Of a DNA stretch of 64,000 bases, positions 1-11,878 are shown one piece after another. The first letter of the stretch is position 1. Every line of letters starts with the position of its first letter. The translations under genes were made by a program, and so were the position numbers. The notes under the pieces are model-generated. The model did no database searches and was not told where the DNA came from. It saw nothing but the letters and a program-made list of their open reading frames with translations. Source of the DNA: Mytilus trossulus (Eukaryota > Mollusca > Bivalvia > Mytilida > Mytilidae); assembly GCF_036588685.1 (NCBI RefSeq), contig NC_086382.1:65828929-65892928 (forward strand), written 5' to 3'.

Positions 1-160
1 TGTGAAACCTTAGAGATCAATCCCAGTCTTTTGAGGTTCGTGTTGCTCAGTATTCAATTTTCTATGTTGTTTTGCAAATGTTTTGTTTGCTATTGTTTAA
101 CCCCTGGGTTTTGTTTGTTAGCCAGGGCATTGTCAGTTCACTTTCAATTTTTATGTTAAC
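1..160 (+). repeat. Dispersed mussel repeat, 3' fragment
   Basis: The segment has the form 'gaggttcgtgttgctcag ... tagccagggcattgtcagtt', a repeat tail I recall as frequent in mytilid DNA. The stretch at 3415-3570 carries a related version ('tagccatggcgttgttagtt'). It is cut by the window edge, and I see no coding potential. Confidence 0.4.
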
Positions 161-1316
161 CCTCTTGCTGCCGAGTTTTTTTCTTGCTTTGTCGCGCCAA
201 AAGCATCTCGACGTTTCTTATCTGTGACGTTGCAAAACTTGTGCCTCTCTGTAGAACTGCGCTTTCCCGCCGTCCATAGTTTTTTCCAGCGTCAATGTAG
301 CCGTAATTATGAAAGGCGATGTATATAAGTAATTTTACGGAAGTTATTGCTCTAAGATTGTCATAAAAGATGTGATTTTTTCCAAATTTAATTCTTAATC
401 AGTTGAAAAGATGACACCGGTTTGGTCCCATTTTATAAACTGGCAACAGTGGAAGTCAGGTGACTACCATATATGAGCATTTTTATTGTCAATTTTTCTT
501 TCAACTGAAACGAGTCTGTTTCCTCCAAAACGTCATATCATATAACATCAAAGCAGGATGCCAATTGTGTATACTTTTTAGAGGTTCTATTAAACAAAGA
601 AATTGTTTTGATTAAGCGTGCTGAATATTAAAATACGACGCTTTCAAACACCAGGTCGTCAACGTATATTTGTTCCACCTTACAGAAGTTCTAGTGGAAA
701 CTTTGTTATAAACAATGTCATAATACCTGTACCTGATGGAACAAATATTCTCTATACTATTTAGTCCGGATCCGTTAGGAACATCTACTGTATATATGTA
801 TTCCTTTGGAAATAATATTTCAGGATATGTTTTCCATTTAGAACTTATATTATGAAAGAACTTCTATTCCGTGACAAACCGTCGCGTCAATGTTTTCGAC
901 ACATCAGTTGAAAATTTCTTTCTTAACTTCCGGAAAACCTATGTTGGATTTATAATATATGATGAGGCTTTTTATGAACTTGTTTGTGTCAAATTTGTGC
1001 CACTTTATATGCTGTAATAGGCAAATAGATTCCATCACAGATATATAAATTCTGATTTCATACAGTGCAGGTTCTAGTCTACTGAATGAACTAAAATTTG
1101 TACAAAAAGCATAAACCAATGGATAATTATCTAAACGATTTATCAGTAATTTGCAAATAAATGACAACAAGAATAATTTGATCTCCATTGTTTTCTTCTA
1201 AAAACAAAATATAAGAAGGCATAGAAGCGGCATAGAATTATTTCAATGTAATTTCTGGTGCAGTTTCTGGTTACTGCTGCTATTGATGTCATTAAAAAAA
1301 ATTAAAACACAAGTAA
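161..1316. other. AT-rich stretch without recognisable gene
   Basis: Only short open frames occur here; the longest is 94 codons on the minus strand at 904-1188 and shows no recognisable domain. No RNA gene or clear repeat boundary was found. Confidence 0.5.
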
Positions 1317-1963
1317 GACTTAGGCTGTGTTCACATTGACCTAAATTCGGTGTTGTGTTAGTGTAACTCACACGTAAACTAAACACAATTGCGTTCCCAT
1401 TGATAAAACTCAATGTTTATTACCAATGTGATTTCAACTGATCGAGCGGAGCTTAAGTTTTAATTTGCATAAGGACAGTCTATTCAAAGATGTGTGTGAT
1501 AAGGATGATTTCCGTTATAATTGTTATTGATTTCTAATCACCTATCAGTGTCACCTAACGAATTTTCTAAAGGATGAGTGCATGATATGGGAGGTGTAGA
1601 ACAATTTTGAAATAAAAAATATTTATATGTGCTATAGCTCAGTATTTGAAAGTACCAGCTCTGGTATTATTCTATTAAAATATTTCTTATTATGAGATTT
1701 ATATTATAAAAAAATATATATTAAAAATAAGATATTTACACCCCATTTTTCCTTCCTAAAATATAATCATAATACAAGCTTTAAAGAAAGAAATTCTCGG
1801 TTTACGCGTGAATATTTTACCGCTTTTTAGATTTACTATTTAAGCACATCTTATAATCCTGTTAAATCATTCTGTATTACGAAACATGGCCTAGCGTAAG
1901 CGAATACTTTCCTCTCATTCAAAAGAAATAGTCTACAACGTGTCAAAGTTTTTTGAGTCGTAG

Positions 1964-3177
1964 ATTCAGCAACCGACATCCACGCCAGTAAAAGCACACA
2001 CAGAAAGAGCAGCAGAAGCTACCCTGGTTAGCGAGGCTACTATACGGAGAATTCGACGTGAGAAAAGTGAAAAAGGGAGACAGAAAGTAAGAGGTCCATA
2101 TAAGCCTGTTGATGACTTCGATAAATGTGCCATAAGACAGAAGATTCATGAATTTTACACAGTTCGCCGTCAGTTGCCAACCATTGATAGACTTTATGAA
2201 TCGCTAAAGTGTGACATTAATTTTCCCGGCAGTAAATCACTACTTCTGAAAATTGTGAAGGAACTTGGTTTCAAGTGGAAGCGCTCTCAAACAAAGAGAA
2301 GGGTTCTGATCGAGAAGGATGCCATCGTTGAAAATTGAACAGTATAAAAGATTACCGCAAGAAAGGTATGAACTTGGTGTACATAGATGAGACGTGGATT
2401 GACACTGCATATACTGCAAAGAAATGTTGGCAACAGGAAGATGAATGCTGGGTTTTAGAACCAGTAAGCCGTGGACAACGTCTTATCATCGTTCACGGGG
2501 GCGGAATGTTGGGATTTGTACCAAATGCATTACTGATTTACAAGGCTAAATCGTGTACTGGTGACTACCATCAAGAGATGAATGGTGAGAACTTTAAAAA
2601 GTGGTTTACAGAAAAACTCTTGAGCAACCTACCCGAAAAGAGCGTTATAATAATGGACAATGCATCATACCATTCTGTACAGTTTGACAAATGTCCAACA
2701 ACTAATACCAAGAAAGCAGATATTCAGGCTTATCTTCGATTACACGAAATACAGTTTGACAATAAACTTCTTCGTCCGCAGCTTCTTGCTTTAGCAAAAG
2801 CCAACAACCAAACGCCAAAATATGTTATAGACAATATCGCCAGAGAGAAAGGACATGAAATTTTACGTCTCCCTCCTTATCATCCAGATCTAAATCCTAT
2901 AGAACTGATATGGAACCAAGTAAAACAAAGTGTCGCCTCAGGAAACGTTACCCACAGGATTGACGATGAAGCAGTGGCAGATATCACAGTTTCTGATTGG
3001 GAGAAAACTTGCCGTCATGTTGCAATTATCGAAGAAGAATACAGCAAAAGAGACATTGTAATCGACGAACAAATGGAGAGATTGATAATTGATCTGGCAG
3101 ACAGCAGTGACAGTGATAGTGACATTAACGACAATGTTTTACTTACTTTCAATTGTATAATTTTCAAACGTCTGTGA
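1964..3177 (+). pseudogene. IS630/Tc1-type DDE transposase, frameshifted
   Basis: Two frames together give one transposase. The upstream frame opens after a TAG at 1961 and reads through a helix-turn-helix-like region (ERAAEATLVSEATIRRIRRE) and a basic linker to a stop at 2336-2338. The second frame runs from about 2335 to 3177 and contains the catalytic core: YIDETW (first Asp), IIMDNASYH (second Asp) and YHPDLNPIELIW (Glu). One missing base in the A-run at 2331-2334 would explain the shift. About 81 residues separate the second Asp from the Glu, far more than the 34-39 of classical Tc1/mariner; this recalls the long-spacer (DD82E-like) lineages. The C-terminus has an acidic Ser-Asp run. No ATG is present in the upstream frame after the TAG, so the 5' end is incomplete or spliced. 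It is not functional as read. Confidence 0.8.
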
Positions 3178-3414
3178 TACATTAAAATTTTTTTGATGAA
3201 AATATTAGTTTCAGTTTATATATGATTTACATGTAAATCGAAGTTGAAAACAAATTAAAAGTATTGAACAAAATAAAAAAAAAGAGAGAGACAGTGTAAC
3301 CATCCCACTTGTCCCGCATACTAAAAAAACTACAGAGTGTGAAAACGCAGCACGTTGGACAATAAATAAATACATGGTTCCGAACGAAAGATATTCTGAT
3401 AATTCTGGTGATGA

Positions 3415-3570
3415 CTTATTTGAATTTAAAGTTGTTTCTTTTGTTCCATTTTTTGGTTGTCTTATTTTTTAGCCATGGCGTTGTTAGTTTATTTTTGATC
3501 TATGAGTTTAACTGTCCATCTGGTATCTTTCGTCCCTCTTATTCAAGTTATCCAACTGCCCCACCTCCCA
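3415..3570 (+). repeat. Dispersed mussel repeat fragment
   Basis: The segment contains 'tagccatggcgttgttagtt' and 'ctggtatctttcgtccctct', the end of a repeat family I recall from mytilids. The first 160 bases of the window are a diverged relative. It lies inside the 1317-5217 element downstream of the transposase. Confidence 0.45.
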
Positions 3571-5084
3571 TCCCAATAACAAAATCATTCGGAATTAAGC
3601 TGGGACTATCATACTAATAATACAGTATAGTATAGCATATAATAGTTAAAAGGAAGAAAATGTATATTTAAATGTTATAGAATTACGAAATATGAATATT
3701 TTGCAACTGCAGTCGTCATAGTAACTTTTATGTCCTCAATTTATTGAATGTAACACTTATAACAAGTTTTACAACTAAAAGAACAGATGTGTCTCCATAT
3801 TTACCTTGCGAATACACATATATGGTGTTTACATTTTTTAACCGGATCAATGATCATAACTGGACACTTCATTGATGAGCTTATCCTTAAACACCTTTAT
3901 ATAGATGGACTGGTCTATGATGAGCGAACCGTTTAAACTCCGCCCAGTCAAGTGAAATAAATCAAGTAATACATGTAGTTTAAATCATGTTTTATCTACA
4001 CACAGTCGATAGTCAATGTAGGCCTTGTGTAGGTTAAGTGTACACAAAACTAGGCATTTAGGACATTAGTTTTACCGTGTATATATATTTTAAGGAGGAA
4101 ACTATTTTTGAGTAAAATTGATATTTTTGATAATTATTAGTACAGGAATTGTTGTATAAATTTTACCGATTATTTTTTGTTAAAAACAAATTCACGTACT
4201 TTATCAACCCCTGATCAAGACTCAAAGCAGCATCATTGCCGAACCCATAAGGCAGCAATTTCTTTTCGGGGAGAGGGGGCTATTATAGTTGAATATAAAA
4301 CATAAAGACAAGGGGTGGGGGTGAGCTATGGATTTTGTTTTGGAAACAAAAAATGTTTCAAGTTTCTGGCCCTGAATTTTTTTTGTTTGTTTCACCCTTA
4401 GCTGCCACTATATATAATGCTAAAATTGATTTCGACTTGTCACCAGAATTTGTCCTGAAAAAAATCAATAACCCACGCCCCTCTCAGATCCGTTAAATAA
4501 CACTTTAAATAAATAAAAAAAACATTACCCTATTCTTTTACCAAATACTCTTTGGAGATGAAATACCATTTGAAACAAACAGAAAAGATAAAAATGTAGT
4601 GATCCCTAATATCTCAATCCTTGTTTTTCGGCTGTAAGCACGCTGCTGCAGCTAACGTTTTCTAATGCGTAATCGAGACATCTCTAGTATATTCAAACTA
4701 CTGCAAATTATAAAAATGGCTTTCATAAAGTATCAACCAGTTTACTTAAAAAAGGGGGAGGGTTATGTTTTTATGTTATCTGAGTCAGATTTTTTTTTCG
4801 CGCGTACATTTTTATTCCTTTTTTTCGATACTGGTGATCAAATACATTTATTTCAATATTTAACACTATAATGTATGGGGAAACTCTTGATTCAGAATAT
4901 TTTTTTATCATCTGTAGGACCATTTTTTTTGTCAAATTGGGGATCGGAATATCTCCATTCCCACCCCAACCCCCTTTTGAGGTCAAATGGTTGTTCCCTT
5001 AACACTAGAAAAATTGTCCAAAAAATTTGAATTTAGTTCTACGTAATGAACATTTAAATGACATATAGTTTACAAGTGGGAACA
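3571..5084. other. Non-coding interior and 3' side of the 1317-5217 element
   Basis: No credible gene. The segments at 4250-4500 and 4880-5000 contain purine/pyrimidine-rich blocks and the phrase 'caaatggttgttccc', which resemble diverged halves of the MITE seen intact at 42036-42291. Short open frames here are unconvincing. Confidence 0.4.
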
Positions 5085-5425
5085 CATCTTATGTACAGGT
5101 AGCTAAACAAGGTGTATAGATGTGAACAAATGTAATGTGAAACCAGTGTACACTACACTAAACTAATTGTGAACATGTTTACTCTACACGGCGTTTGGTG
5201 TGAACACGACCTAAGTCACACTTCATGTAATTATAAAAATGCTTCGAATAAGAGTAATACAATTGCAAGTTTGAATGAGATTGTTCAGAGTTAAAAGGAC
5301 AAGACTTTTATGAGAAACCATTGTAAATGTAATAATTTATTTGGGATTCCTGCTTTTTAAAAAATAATATTAAGGTTCATCATAATAAATGGACAAATAT
5401 GGCCGTATTTTCACCTCAAAAACTA

Positions 5426-5920
5426 CTCTCTGTACAGACTTACCTGTGCTGTTTGGAAAGTTTTAATGCCTAGCATCCACTAGATATATAAAAGTTAAAT
5501 GCATTTTGTGTTTAAGAAATATAAAATCTTTCTTGTTTTTTGATGGGCATTTTTTTTTCCTTTCTGCAGAGGGTGCTTGGTATGTTATCAATAAACAAAC
5601 ACCTGAATTACTTTGATACTGTCCACTCGCTGACTCAGATAAACTCTTTAACTCACCTGTAGATGTGAAGATACCTGGTGTCCATGTCAATTAAGGACAG
5701 TGAAAACAATACAAACCGGTTTTTTACCTGAGGGAGCATCTCATAGTTGTACCACAACTTAGTCATTTTTCACACCTTTTGCATGAAGGAAAAAAATGCC
5801 CATCAAAATCCAAAAGATATTTTATCTTTCTGAAACACAAAATGCATTTAACTTTATTATATCTAGTGGATGCTAGGCATTGAAACTTTTCCAACTTTAC
5901 AGGTAAGTCTGTACTTAGAG
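5426..5920. mobile_element. Foldback element, about 140-bp inverted arms
   Basis: The left arm (5426 to about 5572) is the reverse complement of the right arm (about 5783-5920) with small differences. Both carry TGTACAGACTTACCTG or a close variant, 'tgcctagcatccactagata' and 'gatgggcattttttt'. About 210 bp separates them. Diverged relatives appear at 18429-18590 and 30265-30370. No transposase is encoded; a non-autonomous foldback/MITE fits best. Confidence 0.7.
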
Positions 5921-6071
5921 TTGAACAATGAATGAGGTTTTCCCTTTTATTTTGAATTCAAGGTTGTTTAAAATTGCCTTACGTTATTGTTTCAGTGATA
6001 GTGGAACATTTTACATAAAGAGAAATAAGTGTGATGTCAATTTCCGCTGAATTAGAAAACAATTTTATTGA

Positions 6072-6090
6072 GGGGGGGGGGGGGGGGGGG
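6072..6090 (+). repeat. Homopolymer G run (19 G)
   Basis: An uninterrupted G tract. A second run of 15 G sits at 6552-6566. Both are potential G-quadruplex formers and likely spots for length error in the assembly. Confidence 0.9.
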
Positions 6091-6117
6091 ATCTGAGGAC
6101 CACAACCGGGTACATGA

Positions 6118-6175
6118 TTTTCTCGCTGCATTGAAGACCCATTGGTGGCAACCGGATTTATCTGCTCTTTGGTCC
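6118..6175 (+). repeat. Fragment of dispersed mussel repeat
   Basis: The phrase 'ctcgctgcattgaagaccca' followed by 'ttggtgg' is shared with the longer copy at 38455-38850 and, in reverse, with 31660-32060. Confidence 0.5.
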
Positions 6176-6551
6176 ATTTATATTCTCAACTTTATTATGG
6201 TCTACTACGTGTTTACATATGACAGAAAACACGTGTTGTTTCATGACATGAAACGCATTTATTTTAGTAAATTAATTTCATCACTATTTCATCTTGTACG
6301 TGTGATTACAATTAAAGCTCATGATATAATTTGTTTTCCGTGCTCGGATTAAAGAAACAAAATGTCCGTCCTGAGAAACAAGTGTTACATGTACATGTAC
6401 AGCCCCCGGCTGTATGGATATATAAACAAAGGTTTCAGACATTTGGTTACATTAAAGCAACCAAATGAAACAAATAAAGCCTATTGAATATTTATTTACA
6501 TTCAGATTTGGAAAACAGGAGGCTCTAAGGGAGCTACCAAATGATTTTTAA

Positions 6552-6755
6552 GGGGGGGGGGGGGGGATTTAGGGTAATTTGAAAAACAATAGGCAGGACA
6601 GGAGTTTTGAGTAAAAAATAGTCAGGACGACAATTTAGGTAAAAAAAGTCAGGATGAACTTTAAAAAAATATGCAGGACCGAACAGAGTGAAAAATAAAA
6701 AGGCAGGACAGAGATTACAGCTAAAAAAAATGCAGGACAAAATGTTCATCCTAGC
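6552..6755. repeat. Degenerate minisatellite with GCAGGAC units
   Basis: After a 15-G run, six diverged units of about 30-38 bp repeat the pattern A-rich stretch plus (a/t)(g/c)CAGGAC or TCAGGA, ending at 'atcctagccccct'. There is no conserved reading frame. Confidence 0.6.
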
Positions 6756-7379
6756 CCCCTAAATGACTTACGCCAAATGATGCTCGGACTTGACATCATT
6801 AGAAATACTTTTCTAGTAATACCACATGCATTTCAGCATGAACATTGCATTATCATGGTTTCTTTGTATATTATGCTTACAGTCCTTTTTAAATTGTGTA
6901 ATTATCAATTACCGTTTACGAGAATGCACATACATTGTACTTGTATGCTCAATCTTTGTTTTCTACTCCTCGATTCACAACATATAAAAAGAATATTTGA
7001 TATGATTTCCAAAGAGACAGCTCTCCATAATAGATCAAATGACACAGAAATGGACAACTACATTGTACATGTATGACAGGTCACCGTACGGACTTCAACA
7101 ATGATCAAACTCATGCAACATAGTCAGCTTTAAAGGTTCCGAAATGAAAATTGACGACAACGAGAGTATACATATAAAGTTATTAACGACATTGACTTCC
7201 CATGAAGGTCTTACACGATCGGCCCTAACGACCTTAAAATGGCAAAATTGTAAAACAATTTAAACGAGAAAAATGTACAAAATAAATAAAGCCAAATAAA
7301 AAAAATGTGTTTCCTATTACTCTACCTACCAACTTTTTAAGCTTAGAAAAAGCCTACCTTAAAGTATTTTGGGTAATTT
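6756..7379. other. Gene-free stretch
   Basis: A 99-codon frame at 6777-7076 has no recognisable domain. The piece at 7010-7130 ('aaagagacagctctccata', 'caccgtacggacttcaacaa') looks like a decayed reverse copy of the long dispersed family seen at 20762-21095. Confidence 0.4.
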
Positions 7380-7660
7380 TTATGTCCCACCTACAATAGT
7401 AAAGGGGCATTATATTTTCTGGTCAGTGCGTCCGTTCGTTCGTCCGTTGCACCCCGTATGTCCGGGTTCAGATTAAAGTTTTTGTTCAGGGAAGTTTTTT
7501 TTAAGAAGTTGACGTCCAATCAACTTGAAATTAGTACATATGTTCCCTATGATGTTCTTTCTGACTTAAGTACCAAAATTAGATTTTTTACCACAATATC
7601 ACAGTCCACTGAATATAAAAAATGATAGCGCGAGTGGAGCATTGACCCATTATTGTTTAA
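7380..7660 (+). repeat. Dispersed repeat (CCCACCTACAATAGTA family)
   Basis: It begins 'tgtcccacctacaatagtaa' and contains 'tccgttcgttcgtccgttg'. The reverse complement of 43375-43670 has the matching phrases 'cccacctacgatagtaga' and 'gttcgtccc', so the two are inverted members of one family. Confidence 0.6.
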
Positions 7661-8785
7661 TAAACACTGTTAAAGTCAGATCTGAACTTCTCTCTCCCAT
7701 AAACTCAATTTAAAAATAAAATCGTAAAATAAAAAAAATGTTTACCTATCTACCCTTTTTTTCAAAGAAGAAATAGAAAACACTTATATTATTTTTTGGG
7801 GGGGCTAACGGAAAACAAATATGTAACACAGCAACAAACGATCACTGAATTAAAGGTTCCTGGTATGGGACATGCACATACACATACAGTACTGTACAGT
7901 CTGTAACGGATTTAGATTAATTTAAAAGCGCAAACTGTCGATCCCTAACTTGTGGTTTAACAGAACAACATAAGAACAAACTATAAAAATCAGTTGAAAA
8001 AGGCTTTACTTATCAGATGAATACAAATGTAGTCGGGTACTCCTATAGTCCCAAAAACAAAAAGACACTAGTAAAAATCGCAGTTACGGACAGCTTGTTC
8101 AAATGTTCAAAACCAATACAAACTAATGAAAAATCATACAAACAAGCATAGTTTATTAATCAGGACACATCCAACATCCGCTGGATTCGGTGTAAAGCCC
8201 TCATAAACAGTTAGAGAAAAAGATGACCTTGTGCAATGCCAGGATACACAGGTATCGACAGACTATAAAGCCATGATGAATGTCCATAATTTTATGTACA
8301 CGTATATATAACAAGATTTTTTAGTTTTATTTTGATTTACTGATAACAAAATCAATGATTATAACCAGAAAAATACAATTATTAAAAGATTTAATTACAG
8401 TGTTGAATTTGTAACCTTTTCGAATATTGTTATTTAAAGGATCTATAACTTTACCATTGGAAAACTATGCTTGATATCAAATATCATATGGATTCAGTGT
8501 GCTATTCTCTGTGCCTTATGGTTGAGCAGGGTTTGCTGGGAAGACATATACGTAGACATTACGAATCATGGATTCAAAAAAAAAAAGCCTAGAGGATACG
8601 TATAGAGTATCGTGTAAATCGTTCGAATCCTTTAAAACAAGTTTTTCGAAGTGGTTTTACTTGATAATGGACGTTTTTTTTAACACAAAAATAAATATGT
8701 GATTCAGAAATGCAATACAATTAAATAATCGGTTGCAGAAAATAACAAAAGGTAGCATTTTTTCCTCCAAATGCGACAATGCATA
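7661..8785. other. Gene-free stretch
   Basis: No coding signal is visible on either strand. There are A-rich tracts and likely old repeat debris (8090-8280), but no boundary I can defend. Confidence 0.4.
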
Positions 8786-8934
8786 GACAATAACTGTTTA
8801 GTGTCTTTAAATATCAGCTGTATTTGTACGAGGCTAGGAAACAAGGTGTATGCGAGCTTTCATCGAGCTACTGCACCTGTTTCGAGCAGAGTACAAATAC
8901 AGCTGATATTTAAAGACACTAAACAGTTATTGTC
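8786..8934. repeat. Long hairpin with perfect 44-bp arms
   Basis: The left arm 8786-8829 is the exact reverse complement of the right arm 8891-8934. The 61-bp spacer is itself partly self-complementary: 'gaaacaaggtg' pairs imperfectly with 'cacctgtttc'. A single transcript would fold over almost the full 149 nt. A recent foldback MITE or a small-RNA precursor are both possible; no target duplication was identified. Confidence 0.85.
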
Positions 8935-9133
8935 TTTATCCTGCAATTAATTTTGTATATTGTTTCTGTTTTTTAAGACACAAAAACTAACATATTTAGC
9001 ATTTGTTTTCGATTTGTAATCCATTGAAGCCCGCGTAGTAATATCAAAATCACACATTACGCTGAAGACGGGTTCGCAAAAAAAGAATCTCGAATGGTCA
9101 ACAATAATACATCGCTCAAGGTGAATAATTATC

Positions 9134-10775
9134 TTTTTAGCTCACCTGGCCCGAAGGGCCAAGTGAGCTTTTCTCATCACTTTGCGTCCGGCGTCTGTCG
9201 TCGTCCGTCGTCGTCGTCGTCCGTCGTCGTCGTCGTCCGTCGTCGTCCTGCGTTAACTTTTACAAAAATCTTCTCCTCTGAAACTACCAGGCCAAATTAA
9301 ACCAAACTTGGCCACAATCATCATTGGGGTATCTAGTTTAAAAATTGTGTCCGGTGACCCGGTCAACCAACCAAGATGGCCGCCATGGCTAAAAATAGAA
9401 CATAGGGGTAAAATGCAGTTTTTGGCTTATAACTCAAAAACCAAAGCATTTAGAGCAATTCTGACATGGGGTAAAATTGTTTATCAGGTCAAGATCTATC
9501 TGCCCTGAAAATTTCAGATGAATCGAACAACCTGTTGTTGGGTTGCTACCCCTAAATTGGTAATTTTAAGGAAATTTTGCTGTTTTTGGTTATTATCTTG
9601 AAAAATATTATAGATAGAGATAAACTGTAAACAGCAATAATGTTCAGCAAAATAAGATTTACAAATAAGTCAACATTACCGAAATGGTCAAATGACCCCT
9701 TTAGGAGTTATTGCCCTTTATAGTCAATTTTTAACCATTTTTTGTAAATCTTAATTATCTTTTACAAAAATCTTCTCCTCTGAAACTACTGCGCCATATT
9801 AAACCAAACTTGGCCACAATCATCATTGGGGTATCTAGTTTAAAAATTGTGTCCGGTGACCCGGTCAACCTACCAAGATGGCCGCCATGGCTAAAAATAG
9901 AACATAGGGGTAAAATGCATTTTTTGGCTTATAACTCAAAAACCAAAGCATTTAGAGCAATTCTGACATGGGGTAAAATTGTTTATCAGGTCAAGATCTA
10001 TCTGCCCTGAAAATTTCAGATGAATCGAACAACCTGTTGTTGGGTTGCTACCCCTAAATTGGTAATTTTAAGGAAATTTTGCTGTTTTTGGTTATTATCT
10101 TGAAAAATATTATAGATAGAGATAAACTGTAAACAGCAATAATGTTCAGCAAAATAAGATTTACAAATAAGTCAACATTACCGAAATGGTCAAATGACCC
10201 CTTTAGGAGTTATTGCCCTTTATAGTCAATTTTTAACCATTTTTCGTAAATCTTAGTTATCTTTTACAAAAATCTTCTCCTCTGAAACTACTGCGCCATA
10301 TTAAACCAAACTTGGCCACAATCATCATTGGGGTATCTAGTTTAAAAATTGTGTCTGTTGACCTGGTCAACCTACCAAGATGGCCGCCATGGCTAAAAAT
10401 AGAACATGGGATAAAATGCAGTTTTTGGCTTATAACTCAAAAACAAAAGCATTAAGAGGAAAACTGGCATGGGTTAAATTGTTTATCAGGTCAAGATCTA
10501 TCTGCCCTGAAAATTTCAGACGAATCGATAGTCAATTTTTAACAATTTTCATAAAATTTGTAAATTTTTACTAACACTTTTAACTGAAACTACTGGGCCA
10601 ATCATTATAGATGGGGATATATGTACGCAGCAAGAATGTTCAGTAAAGTTAGATCTACAAACATATCACCATCACCAAAACACAATTTTGTCACGAATCC
10701 ATCTGTGTCCTTTGTTGAATATTCACATATACAAATGTACCAAGGTGAGCGACACAGGCTCTTTAGAGCCTCTAG
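9134..10775 (+). mobile_element. Hairpin-ended non-autonomous element, copy 1
   Basis: The 5' end opens TTTTTAG and a 31-nt hairpin (9139-9169: AGCTCACCTGGCCC, GAA loop, GGGCCAAGTGAGCT), followed by a (CGTCGTC)n tract. The core is about 2.5 tandem units of about 502 bp starting near 9258, 9760 and 10262, each opening 'ttttacaaaaatcttctcc' and containing CCAAGATGGCCGCCATGG. The 3' end has AGGCTCTTTAGAGCCT, a perfect short palindrome, directly followed by CTAG (10772-10775). A 3' hairpin plus CTRR resembles a Helitron 3' end, but the 5' end lacks the canonical TC, so the class is uncertain. Other copies: 35211-36405, 43740-46115 (reverse) and 55902-57174. No protein is encoded; the 66-residue frames inside are by-products. 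Confidence 0.75.
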
Positions 10776-11088
10776 TTTAACATAACAACTAATTTCAACA
10801 GTAAAAACAAATAACAAAACATTGTCAAATTTGAAACAGAAGTGTACGAGTTGCCCTACGCTTCAGACTTGATATTCACTGAACATGCATGTTGAAAGTG
10901 ACATGGTTGAATTTGTAACACAATCATTTGAAATCGACAATTGTCATTGTATTGGAATGCAACTGGAATACACATTCTGAGGTCACACAGGTTCAAACAA
11001 TACTCAGTCCGGCAGTGGGCAGAGCTCTAAAGCGATAACTGTATAGTATACAGATACAGCATAGCGATATCTGTAGGGCCGTTTCTGT
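10776..11088. other. Spacer between two elements
   Basis: Nothing recognisable apart from short AT-rich and 'atagcgata' repeats near 11035-11075. Confidence 0.4.
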
Positions 11089-11878
11089 ATAGTCACTGGG
11101 GTAAAGCTGATGACCGTAACTGCATTTACGGTCATCCCAAGATGTCGGACGAAAAATTAGGTCAGTATTTTTATTGTCTGTAGAGGTGTTTCTACATCAT
11201 TTTATTTACAAAGCATACATTGGTACGATGTAAATTTATAAAAGATTCACACGGAAGTCACAAATCTCTACCAAGGAACGTGTATAGAACGGGAAATTGG
11301 ATTTGAAAAATTCGCTAAGATGACCGTAAATCATCTTTAAAATATTTTCAAGATGACCGTAACATATAATAAGGATGACCGTGATTGGTAAAATGATGAC
11401 CGTAATTTCGAAAGGATGACCGTAATTCATAAAGGATGACCGTACCTTTCATAGTATAACCGTCATTTTTAAGAAATATCCGTATTTGTATTACCTTTTT
11501 TGTATCAAATAATTAATCGTATTGGTGAAAGACGTATTTATAAGACAACATTAGCTTAAACAATATTTATTCAGATAATTCATCATGATACGATATTATA
11601 CAAAGGAAATAATATTCAGGATTCAGAAACAAGCAATTTGCTTTTACAAATCTGTCTCCTTTACAAAAATAATACACCTATTGAACAATATATAAATATT
11701 AATACTGGCATGCTCTGTAATAAATATATGAATATGAAAAAGGTGAAAGAAGAAAAAGAAGAAAAATTTAAGGAGAACAAAAAATAAAAATAATAAACAT
11801 CAATTATTGTAATGTATACAGTGTGAAATGCTTTGGTTCCTATTGAGTGACGAAGCATTAACATCAAGGGTAAAAACG

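Larger units (their letters stand above)
1317..5217. mobile_element. TIR-bounded DNA transposon, about 3.9 kb
   Basis: The left end (GACTTAGGCTGTGTTCACA at 1317) matches in inverse orientation the right end (TGTGAACACGACCTAAGTC, ending 5217). The next 100 bp on each side stays loosely similar, rich in GTGTGAAC/TTTAGTGTA-type motifs (about 1317-1440 and 5085-5217). A DDE transposase pseudogene lies inside. I could not call a target-site duplication: the flanks are 'aagtaa' and 'acactt'. The ends may therefore belong to a MITE-like host element that the transposase entered, rather than to the transposase itself. Confidence 0.55.

Noticed and set aside
904-1188. 94-codon minus-strand frame
   Set aside because: No domain, AT-biased composition and no splice or polyadenylation context.
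1311-1316. TA target duplication for the 1317-5217 element
   Set aside because: The left flank has 'gtaa' but the right flank is 'acac', so no matching TA pair is present.
9094-10574. Three similar 64-68-residue frames as a small gene family
   Set aside because: They are translations of the 502-bp tandem units of a non-coding element and start at the AAT/ATGG words of the repeat.
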